Positions 15,630 through 20,552 of a stretch of 20,552 nt of DNA are shown here, piece after piece. Under the pieces are notes generated by a model. The model searched no databases. It was not told the DNA's origin and saw only the letters and a list, made by a program, of their open reading frames with translations. Within the stretch, counting starts at the first letter, position 1. Each line of letters begins with the position of its first letter. The position numbers and the translations under genes were made by a program. Location: assembly GCA_030040475.1 (NCBI GenBank), contig JASHTQ010000217.1, forward strand, positions 1 to 20,552, read 5' to 3'. This DNA is from Streptosporangiaceae bacterium. GTDB taxonomy: Bacteria; Actinomycetota; Actinomycetes; Streptosporangiales; Streptosporangiaceae.

Positions 15630-16493
15630 ATGCATTCGAAGGACCGGTCCCGGCTGAGCTTCAAGGTGGGTTACGCCGTCCGCCATCCAGGCCGCGTCGT
15701 GCCGCACGCCCGGCGCCTGGCACGCGACGCTGCGCTGCGGTTCAAGACCCGCGATCACGTGAGCTACTACCGCGCGGTGATGAAGTCGGACGCGGCCCGC
15801 AGCGACGAGGGCGCGGTCGGCAGCCACACGCACGAATCCTGGCTCAAGCTTGGCCAGATGCAGTTCGACTACCTGGTCTCCCACGGCCTCAAGCCGGGCA
15901 TGCGGATGCTCGAGATCGGCTGCGGGAACCTGCGGGCGGGCCGGCTGTTCATCGACCACCTAGACCCGGGCGACTACTACGGCATCGACATCTCCCCCGA
16001 CATCCTGCTGGCTGCCCAGCGGACGCTGGCCGAGGCCGGCCTTCAGGACAAGCTGCCGCACCTGACCCTGGTGCAGGATCTCAAGCTGGCCTTCCTCCCG
16101 GCGGAGTACTTCGACGTGGTGCACGCGCACAGCGTGTTCTCGCACTCCCCGATCGATGTCATCGAGGAGTGCCTGGCGCATGTGGGGCGGGTGATGAAGC
16201 CCGACGGCTTCTTCGACTTCACCTTCGACCGGACCGAGGGCGCCGAGCATCACGTGCTGCGCGAGGACTTCTACTACCGGACAGGGACCCTGGTGGCGCT
16301 GGCCGAGCGGCACGGGCTGACCGGGCAGTTCATGGCCGACTGGGAAGAGCTCCCGCATCAGCAGTCCAAGCTGCGCGTGACCCGCAGGCCGGCGTTACCG
16401 TCGCTCGTGGCTCGTGGCTCGTGGCTGACGCGGAACGCTTGCCCGTTCTGGCCGACCTCCCGCTGCTGCTCGAGGAGGGCCTGCGGATGGTAG
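15630..16493 (+). CDS. Class I SAM-dependent methyltransferase
   Basis: The 287-residue product carries the Rossmann methyltransferase core. Motif I is MLEIGCGNLRAGR (about residues 92-104), YYGIDISPDIL holds the acidic loop that binds the SAM ribose, and FDVVHAHSVFSHSP and VGRVMKPDGFFDFTF are later core strands. The N-terminal 60 residues are basic and helical. It starts 4 nt after the S9 stop, with AGGGGG right at the ATG, so it belongs to the same operon. The last about 30 residues, after KLRVTRR, have no family character and lie in the region where the next open frame begins, so the ancestral stop may have been lost near the heptamer repeat. The substrate is unknown; relatives occur with glycan or natural-product genes. 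Confidence 0.82.
   Translation: MHSKDRSRLSFKVGYAVRHPGRVVPHARRLARDAALRFKTRDHVSYYRAVMKSDAARSDEGAVGSHTHESWLKLGQMQFDYLVSHGLKPGMRMLEIGCGNLRAGRLFIDHLDPGDYYGIDISPDILLAAQRTLAEAGLQDKLPHLTLVQDLKLAFLPAEYFDVVHAHSVFSHSPIDVIEECLAHVGRVMKPDGFFDFTFDRTEGAEHHVLREDFYYRTGTLVALAERHGLTGQFMADWEELPHQQSKLRVTRRPALPSLVARGSWLTRNACPFWPTSRCCSRRACGW
16403..16423 (+). repeat. Heptanucleotide tandem repeat GCTCGTG x3
   Basis: Three perfect copies of GCTCGTG lie at the junction between the methyltransferase C-terminus and the Tsi6-like gene. Since seven is not a multiple of three, gain or loss of a unit would move the methyltransferase 3' end into another frame. The last copy contributes the putative GTG start of the Tsi6-like gene. 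Confidence 0.85.
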
Positions 16494-16713
16494 GCGAGCG
16501 CCTGAAGCCTCGCCCGACTTCTCGATCTACCTGTCGATACGGCGCCAGCTTGAGTACCTGCAGAGCACCATGGCGCTCAGGCAGCGCGCCAATCCAGAGA
16601 AAAGAGACAGCCTGACGCTCGGCGTCTACGCGGCACGCGAATTCGAGACCTCGGATCCGGACTTCGCCGACATTCTTTTCAAGGTCAGTTACCTGGCGGA
16701 CAGGATGCCATAA
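16421..16713 (+). pseudogene. Tsi6-like immunity-domain protein with one frameshift
   Basis: A short helical protein of about 97 residues can be read if one base is restored near 16507. The first half (ADLPLLLEEGLRMVGERLKP) is in one frame; the second half is in another and begins SPDFSIYLSIRRQLEYLQS, continues LTLGVYAAREFETSDPDFA and ends YLADRMP at TAA 16711-16713. A single missing C in AAGCC-TCG would join them as LKPSPDFS. The joined pattern (helix, RRQLEYL, LTLGxYAxREFExxDPxFA, YLADR) resembles what I recall of Tsi6, the immunity protein against the type VI NADase effector Tse6 in Pseudomonas. No toxin gene is in the window. Start GTG 16421 is a guess. The likeness is from memory; an unrelated helical-bundle family is possible. 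Confidence 0.5.
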
Positions 16714-16984
16714 CGCAGGTTACCCCAGTCACACCAGAACCGGTAATGTGTGCAGCTTAGAAATATGGATCGAGGCGATCTCGGGAATAGCATGGGCCGC
16801 CTGATGCTCATTTCTCATTCGTGTAACAGCGTGGATCATGAGATGGCGGTCGGCTGCCGTCAGAGCGGGATTTCCGCACGCCGGCCGGCCGTAGCTGGCA
16901 TGGGCGGTATCGTTCGCGGGTGTCGACGGATGCAGATCGAGAGATGCCGGCCTGGTCGGGGCGGGGAGTGGGAGGATGGGGGCC

Positions 16985-17494
16985 GTGACATGGAGAGCGC
17001 CAGGGGTGGAGCGACCGGAGGGGCCGCTGACCGGAGCGGAACGGCCGATGCTGCAGGCGTTCCTTGACTGGCACCGGGCGACGCTGCTGTATAAGTGTGC
17101 CGGGCTGACCGGCGAACAGCTCGCCGAGCATACCGTGCCTCCGTCGGGGCTGTCCCTGCTCGGGCTGGTGCGGCACATGACCAAGGTCGAGCGCGCCTGG
17201 TTCCGGCAGCGGTTCGCGGGCGAGCCGGTGGACAGTCCGTTCGGGCAGGACACGGACGCCGATTTCGAGCGGCTGGATCCGGCGCGTGCCGCAGCCGACT
17301 ACGCCCGGCTGACCGAGGAGTTCAAGCTCGCCGACGCTGCCGTGGCCCACGCCTCCCTTGACGACACCTTCGTGCACAACGGCGAGACGATGTCGCTGCG
17401 GCTGATCTACCTGCACATGATCGAGGAATATGCCCGCCACCTGGGGCATGCCGACCTGCTGCGCGAGCGGATCGACGGCGCCACGGGCGAATGA
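16985..17494 (+). CDS. DinB/DUF664 family protein
   Basis: This is a four-helix-bundle protein of about 169 residues in the DinB/DUF664 superfamily, whose members use a His-rich metal site. Some, like mycothiol maleylpyruvate isomerase, are thiol-dependent transferases. Family features seen are MLQAFLDWHRATLLYKCAGL in helix 1, LLGLVRHMTKVERAWFRQRF in the middle and HMIEEYARHLGHADLLRERI at the end, which together give the three-His arrangement. GTG 16985 is preferred to ATG 16976 because GGGAGG (16970-16975) is then 9 nt away rather than touching the start. It is separated from the upstream operon by 271 bp that contain no convincing gene. Substrate and thiol cofactor are unknown; mycothiol is likely by lineage. 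Confidence 0.88.
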   Translation: MTWRAPGVERPEGPLTGAERPMLQAFLDWHRATLLYKCAGLTGEQLAEHTVPPSGLSLLGLVRHMTKVERAWFRQRFAGEPVDSPFGQDTDADFERLDPARAAADYARLTEEFKLADAAVAHASLDDTFVHNGETMSLRLIYLHMIEEYARHLGHADLLRERIDGATGE

Positions 17495-17525
17495 CGTCCG
17501 CCGCCGGGCAGCGGTTTACCGCGTT

Positions 17526-17539
17526 GCCTGCCGGCAGGC
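17526..17539. promoter_or_regulatory. Perfect 14-bp palindrome before the hydrolase gene
   Basis: GCCTGCCGGCAGGC is perfectly self-complementary and lies 20 bp before the hydrolase ATG, in the 65-bp gap after the DUF664 gene. The position suits an operator over a promoter or a small terminator; no T-tract follows. GC-rich genomes produce some such palindromes by chance. Confidence 0.4.
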
Positions 17540-17559
17540 GCGGCTGATTCGCTGGTCCC

Positions 17560-18282
17560 ATGGCGGCGGCGAGCGTGGCAGGTGTTCCGGCATTGCTTCG
17601 GTACCGCGACTCGCCGGAAGCGGCCGCCGAACGCGGCACCGTGCTCTTCTATCACGGCTTCGGCGGGACCAAGGAGCGGCCCGATGCCTACCTCACCGCA
17701 CTCGCCGAGGCCGGCTTCCTGGCGGTGAGCCTGGACGCCGTGGGCCATGGCGAGCGCAGGCTGGCCGACTTCGACGTGATCTTCACCGAAGAGCGCTGGA
17801 ACGCGGACTTCGAGGCGACCGAGGGCGACTTCCTCACGCTCATCGACGACACCGCCGCCGAGGTCCCGTCGATCATCGATGACCTGCTCAGCCGCGGCTG
17901 GGCGCGGGAGGAAGGGGTCGGCGTCAGCGGGCGGTCGCTCGGCGGCAACGTCTGCTACGCTGCCGTGCTCGCCGATACCCGAGTACGCGCGATCGCACCG
18001 ATCGTGGGCTCGCCGGAATGGACGCTGCCGCGGGCGCACAGCCCGCATCACCATCCTGATCGGTTCTTCCCGGCCGCGGTCCTGTCACAGGCCGCGGAGT
18101 TCGATGAGCACTGCCCGCCCGGGCCGATCCGGGCATTTCACGCCGCGCTCGAACCGTCGTACCGGCAGGCGCCGGACAGAATCCGGTACGTCGAATATCA
18201 GCGGGTCGGTCACTTCCTGACGCCGGAACTCGATGCCGAGAGCCGCCGGAAGATCGTGGCCTGGTTCGAGCGGTGGCTGTAG
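17560..18282 (+). CDS. Alpha/beta hydrolase, esterase-like
   Basis: This is a 240-residue serine hydrolase fold protein, probably cytoplasmic. VLFYHGFGGTKERPD carries the oxyanion HG motif (about residues 29-43), GVSGRSLGGN the nucleophile Ser (about 130), and RVGHFLTPEL near the end the catalytic His. Between them, the position where relatives usually have an HGxxD aspartate reads FHAALEP, so the acid may be that Glu or a residue elsewhere. AVSLDAVGHGERR resembles the YtaP/YitV group of small esterases. There is no signal peptide. The ATG lacks a clear ribosome site, and a 14-bp palindrome lies just upstream. It may be read through from the DUF664 gene 65 bp earlier. The natural substrate cannot be inferred. 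Confidence 0.87.
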   Translation: MAAASVAGVPALLRYRDSPEAAAERGTVLFYHGFGGTKERPDAYLTALAEAGFLAVSLDAVGHGERRLADFDVIFTEERWNADFEATEGDFLTLIDDTAAEVPSIIDDLLSRGWAREEGVGVSGRSLGGNVCYAAVLADTRVRAIAPIVGSPEWTLPRAHSPHHHPDRFFPAAVLSQAAEFDEHCPPGPIRAFHAALEPSYRQAPDRIRYVEYQRVGHFLTPELDAESRRKIVAWFERWL

Positions 18283-18292
18283 GCGTCGTGGC

Positions 18293-18339
18293 CGGCGTCT
18301 CTCCGGCCGGGTTCCCGTGTGCCCGGCCGGAGAGCGCCG
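18293..18339. terminator. Strong bidirectional intrinsic terminator
   Basis: CTCTCCGGCCGGG (18299-18311) pairs perfectly with CCCGGCCGGAGAG (18322-18334) over a 10-nt loop. With one bulged T the stem extends five more pairs on the outer side. It lies between convergent genes, 11 bp after the hydrolase stop and 29 bp after the secreted-protein stop, and can serve both. A short T-run (GTTTA) follows on the plus strand. Confidence 0.85.
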
Positions 18340-18368
18340 TTTACCTCATCGGATGATCAGCGGTGGGC

Positions 18369-19328
18369 TTACAGCCCCAGGCTGCTCGTGGCCCCCAGGA
18401 CCAGGCCTCCGGTTGCGCCGCCCGCGGTGGTCCCCGCGGTGCCCGTGCCGGTGCTGACGGTCGCGGTGACGGCGGAAGGGGACGCGGCCGGGCTGGCGCT
18501 GGAGTCGCCTGCCTGCGCAGACACCGATGCGTCGGCCGAGCCGGGCAGGCTGACCGACAGCAGGGAGCCGCCGCCGGAGGAGGCGGATCCGCCGGACTGG
18601 GTGGATCCGCCGGAGGAGGCGGACCCGCCGGAGGAGGCGGACCCGCCGGACTGGGTGCCGCCGGATTGGGTGGATCCGGACTGGGTGGATCCGCTGGTGC
18701 GAGCCGAGACGGTAGCAGCGATTCCGGTGCCGGAGTTGCTGCCGCCGGCCGAGGACAGCGCGTTCAGTCCGTTAGGCAGGGTCACCGAGACCAGCGAGCC
18801 GGTGGACTGGGCCGATCCGCTTGCTGACGTGGAGCCGCCGGACGAGGCGGAGCCGCCGACCGTGCTGCCCGCGCCAGAGTTGCCGCCGGTCGCAGAGACG
18901 GACAGGCCCACCGAACCGGGCAAGCCGACCGAGACTAGCGATCCGCCGCTGCCTTGAGTCCCGGAGCCGCCCTGGCTACCGGAACCGCCCTGGGCGCCCG
19001 AGCCGCCCTGGCCGCCCGAGCCGCCCTGGGCGGCTGAGCCACCTTGGCTGCTTTGGCCGCCTTGACTGGCCTGGCCGCCGGAGCTGGCTTGGGTGTCTGC
19101 GCCGCCTTGGCCGGTGCAGGGGGTGGCCGGGTGGGCGCGGTAGCACTGGGCGGGGCCGTAGGGCCAGGAGTAGGTGTCGTGATCGTGGCAGTAGGCCGGT
19201 TGCAGTGGACCTGCGGCCGGGCTGTCGGGGCCGGGCTGGACGGTGCAGGCCATCGCGGAGGCCGCGAACGCGGCCGGGAGGATGACGCCGGCGGCGGTGG
19301 CCGCGAGGCGCGCGAGGATTCTATTCAT
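18369..19328 (-). CDS. Secreted Gly/Ser-rich repeat protein with three SLxSVxLP modules
   Basis: This 319-residue protein has a clear signal peptide (1-27, ending ASAMA before Cys28). ATG 19328 is chosen for this and for a perfect AAGGAG 11 nt upstream. The mature N-terminus has four cysteines (28, 47, 62, 71) and a Tyr/His/Pro-rich segment that could form two disulfides. Low-complexity linkers follow: QGGSG(x) hexapeptides (about 89-126) and TQSGG/SASSGG repeats (about 212-253). Set between them are three related modules starting near residues 130, 178 and 255: SLVSVGLPGSVGLSVSA, SLVSVTLPNGLNALSSA and SLLSVSLPGSADASVSA. There is no LPxTG motif, C-terminal anchor helix or enzyme motif. It follows another low-complexity surface protein in the same direction. 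A structural role in the wall, sheath or aerial surface is inference; I do not recognise the family. Confidence 0.82.
   Translation of the reverse strand: MNRILARLAATAAGVILPAAFAASAMACTVQPGPDSPAAGPLQPAYCHDHDTYSWPYGPAQCYRAHPATPCTGQGGADTQASSGGQASQGGQSSQGGSAAQGGSGGQGGSGAQGGSGSQGGSGTQGSGGSLVSVGLPGSVGLSVSATGGNSGAGSTVGGSASSGGSTSASGSAQSTGSLVSVTLPNGLNALSSAGGSNSGTGIAATVSARTSGSTQSGSTQSGGTQSGGSASSGGSASSGGSTQSGGSASSGGGSLLSVSLPGSADASVSAQAGDSSASPAASPSAVTATVSTGTGTAGTTAGGATGGLVLGATSSLGL
18573..18692 (-). repeat. 18-bp and 15-bp tandem repeats in the secreted-protein gene
   Basis: Five 18-bp units begin at 18573, 18591, 18609, 18627 and 18645, alternating GCCGGAGGAGGCGGAYCC and GCCGGACTGGGTGGATCC types. Two 15-bp units GGAYTGGGTGGATCC follow at 18663 and 18678. 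They encode the SASSGG and TQSGG linkers. All periods are multiples of three, so expansions stay in frame. Confidence 0.85.
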
Positions 19329-19398
19329 GATTGGAAGTACTCCTTGATGAGATCGAAGGACTGGCATCCCCGGGCCGTGTGGCAAAACCGGGGGCATT

Positions 19399-19421
19399 AG
19401 CTGAGGGACACCGAGTCAGCT
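19399..19421. terminator. AGCTGA/TCAGCT inverted repeat between the two secreted-protein genes
   Basis: A 6-bp stem with an 11-nt loop begins directly after the stop of the upstream gene. It is too weak for a full terminator and may attenuate transcription or protect the 3' end, letting the downstream gene with its strong ribosome site be expressed separately. Confidence 0.3.
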
Positions 19422-19422
19422 G

Positions 19423-20313
19423 CTAGCCAGGGACCTCATCAGGGCAGAGAATGGCGGACGTTGACGGGGCGTCCGCCGTGTTACCACGACGTGCGCTGCC
19501 CAGCACGAGCAGGCACGCACAAATCAGCAGGGCCACTCCGGCGGTGCCTGAGCCGCTTCCAGAACCGCTGCCCGGCACGATGCCGGGGCCGTCGGGCGTT
19601 CCCACGGGGAGCGGCGGGCCGGCCGGCAGGGCAGGCGGGCCTCCGGCGCCCTGCCTGGATGCGGCGCTGGCCGCCGGGAGCGCGTTACGGCCTGCGGCGG
19701 CTGGGATCGGCTCAGCTTGATACGCGACGGCCGGTGACCCGGAGCCTAGCTGCCCGCTGCCTGGGTTCTGGGTTCCGATGCCGCGCGGCGTCCGGGGCGG
19801 TATGACCACCCTGGGGGTTTGGGGCTGCACGGCGCCGGTGCCGCCAGTGGTGCCGGAACCGCCGGAGCCGCCGGTGGCTCCGGTGCCGGAAGGGAGCGCC
19901 GGGGCGGGGCCGCCCGAGCCTGGGCGAGGGGCCGAGGTCAGGGTGGTGACCGTGGACGCCAGTTGGCTGACCGTCGAGCCGGCAGCGGCGGTCGCCGTGG
20001 AGACCAGTTGGCTGACCGTCGAGCCGGCGGCGGCGGTCGCCGTGGAGACCAGTTGGCCGGGGGCGGCGGTCGGCGCGGATGTGGCGGCGGGGAGGACGGA
20101 GGTGGCGGCCTGGGTGGTTGTGGTGGCCGTGGCCTGCACGGTCTGGACCGTGGAACCTAGCACGCTGCCTGGGGAAGGCTGGGTGGCCGCGTTCGCCGGG
20201 CCCGCGAGTAGCAGGCCTATGCCGAATGCCACGCATAGGCCGCCAATCGCCGCCCCGCAGGTGTACAAGAACACCTTAAGGGTCAGCAGGCACCAACCCT
20301 TCACATCGGTCAC
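19423..20313 (-). CDS. Secreted/membrane-anchored Ala/Thr/Pro-rich surface protein
   Basis: The 296-residue product has an N-terminal export signal (about 1-42: hydrophobic stretch GLCVAFGIGLLLAG and cleavage-like ANA/ATQ). An Ala/Thr/Ser-rich region follows with a 15-residue tandem repeat QLVSTATAAAGSTVS (about 85-118), then a Gly/Pro-rich stretch. Near the C-terminus a hydrophobic helix GTAGVALLICACLLVLG (256-272) is followed by SARRGN, giving a positive stop-transfer tail. That layout suits a wall-spanning protein held in the membrane. No LPxTG or LAxTG sorting motif is visible, so sortase anchoring is not supported. Start GTG 20313 is forced by an in-frame TGA three codons upstream; no ribosome site is visible, so the message may be leaderless. 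It lies 94 bp upstream of the other secreted gene. Function unknown. Confidence 0.8.
   Translation of the reverse strand: MTDVKGWCLLTLKVFLYTCGAAIGGLCVAFGIGLLLAGPANAATQPSPGSVLGSTVQTVQATATTTTQAATSVLPAATSAPTAAPGQLVSTATAAAGSTVSQLVSTATAAAGSTVSQLASTVTTLTSAPRPGSGGPAPALPSGTGATGGSGGSGTTGGTGAVQPQTPRVVIPPRTPRGIGTQNPGSGQLGSGSPAVAYQAEPIPAAAGRNALPAASAASRQGAGGPPALPAGPPLPVGTPDGPGIVPGSGSGSGSGTAGVALLICACLLVLGSARRGNTADAPSTSAILCPDEVPG
19961..20060 (-). repeat. 45-bp tandem repeat in the surface-protein gene
   Basis: A 45-bp unit starting AGTTGGCTGACCGTCGAGCC begins at 19961 and 20006, with a third partial copy at 20051. The two full units are nearly identical at DNA level, which suggests recent duplication or gene conversion. 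Each encodes 15 residues. Confidence 0.88.
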
Positions 20314-20436
20314 ATTAATTCATTCATAACGAGCATGTCTAGGGCCAGAGCGCAACTAAGACCGCAGATTATCGCTGCGCCGATATATTCATGCTTATTG
20401 ACGAATATGTCCGACTTAAAATACTTCGAGCGGAAT
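20314..20436. promoter_or_regulatory. AT-richer control region with imperfect inverted repeat
   Basis: This stretch is clearly AT-richer than the rest of the window and precedes the surface-protein start. GATATATTC (20382-20390) and GAATATGTC (20403-20411) form 9-bp inverted half-sites, with one wobble position, around a 12-bp spacer. That geometry fits a dimeric regulator site or a long hairpin. I could not place a reliable -35/-10 pair. Confidence 0.5.
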
Positions 20437-20552
20437 TCAGTACAGCTCGACTTCCCATGACTGCAAAGGGGGCTCGCCGGGTGGCAGTTTGCCTGTGCAG
20501 TACAGGTGGAGCCAGGTTGCTGGGATCTGGGCCATATCTCGTGATGGACACG
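20437..20552 (-). CDS. Possible 3' end of a leftward gene entering from the right edge
   Basis: One minus-strand frame ends with TGA at 20437-20439 and reads ATWLHLYCTGKLPPGEPPLQ then SWEVELY at its C-terminus. The Trp/Tyr/Pro content and balanced composition look protein-like, but the third-position GC is lower than in neighbouring genes. Another minus-strand frame stays open to 20369 but is Ser/Arg-rich and less convincing. Only about 38 codons are visible, so no family can be named. If real, the gene may be foreign or recently acquired. Confidence 0.25.
   Translation of the reverse strand, partial: CPSRDMAQIPATWLHLYCTGKLPPGEPPLQSWEVELY

Noticed and set aside
16729..17253. Open frames on both strands before and over the DUF664 gene
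   Set aside because: They run through intergenic sequence and antisense to a recognised gene, with no motifs.
18573..18692. CRISPR-like regular repeats
   Set aside because: The units are directly tandem without spacers and lie in frame inside a coding region.
19242..19256. Lipobox-like end of the secreted protein's signal peptide (AMA before Cys28)
   Set aside because: The -3 and -2 residues are not typical of a lipobox; ordinary signal peptidase cleavage fits better, so lipoprotein was not called.
19500..19640. LPVGT near the C-terminus of the surface protein as a sortase signal
   Set aside because: The order is not LPxTG or LAxTG, and it lies too far from the terminal helix.
1..20552. 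tRNA, rRNA, riboswitch or insertion sequence
   Set aside because: No cloverleaf, conserved rRNA stretch, known riboswitch core or transposase motif was seen on either strand.

Overview
The window comes from a very GC-rich actinomycete, most likely a filamentous one of the Streptomyces/Streptosporangiales type. The evidence is strong G/C bias at third codon positions, frequent GTG starts, a conservon-type nitrate-sensor kinase, a DUF664 (DinB-like) protein typical of mycothiol-containing actinobacteria, and paired low-complexity secreted proteins. No tRNA, rRNA, CRISPR array, transposase or phage gene was found. Most of the window looks like ordinary chromosome; accessory-looking features concentrate at 8.9-11.3 kb, 12.9-16.7 kb and 18.4-20.5 kb.

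Layout. A large sensor histidine kinase (NIT, HAMP, HATPase) reads leftward off the left edge. A 676-bp gene-free stretch with a palindrome, a hairpin and short direct repeats separates it from an acyl-CoA dehydrogenase on the same strand. A zinc-ribbon/FHA protein diverges from the dehydrogenase, followed by an acetamidase/formamidase. That gene meets an aldo/keto reductase head-on with no base between the stops. The reductase forms a leftward two-gene operon with an EthD-like small protein. A Maf nucleotide pyrophosphatase follows on the plus strand, then a coupled pair: a TPR-AAA+ ATPase and a TPR protein with a four-helix membrane domain. An MFS exporter on the minus strand overlaps the 3' end of that pair.

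A rightward operon at 12.9-16.7 kb encodes an M20 peptidase, an S9 (prolyl-oligopeptidase-like) peptidase, a SAM methyltransferase and a short protein resembling the Tsi6 immunity family. The first two genes overlap by GTGA and the next gap is 4 nt. The S9 gene and the Tsi6-like gene each need changes of reading frame to give the family sequence, so this operon is either decaying or locally mis-sequenced. Then come a DUF664 protein and an alpha/beta hydrolase, closed by a strong inverted-repeat terminator.

The right end holds two consecutive minus-strand genes for secreted or surface-anchored, Ser/Gly/Ala/Thr-rich repeat proteins, preceded by a distinctly AT-richer control region. The best candidates for undescribed biology are the AAA+/TPR-membrane pair, the peptidase-methyltransferase-immunity-like operon, and the secreted repeat-protein pair. 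None of these has a function I can assign with confidence.
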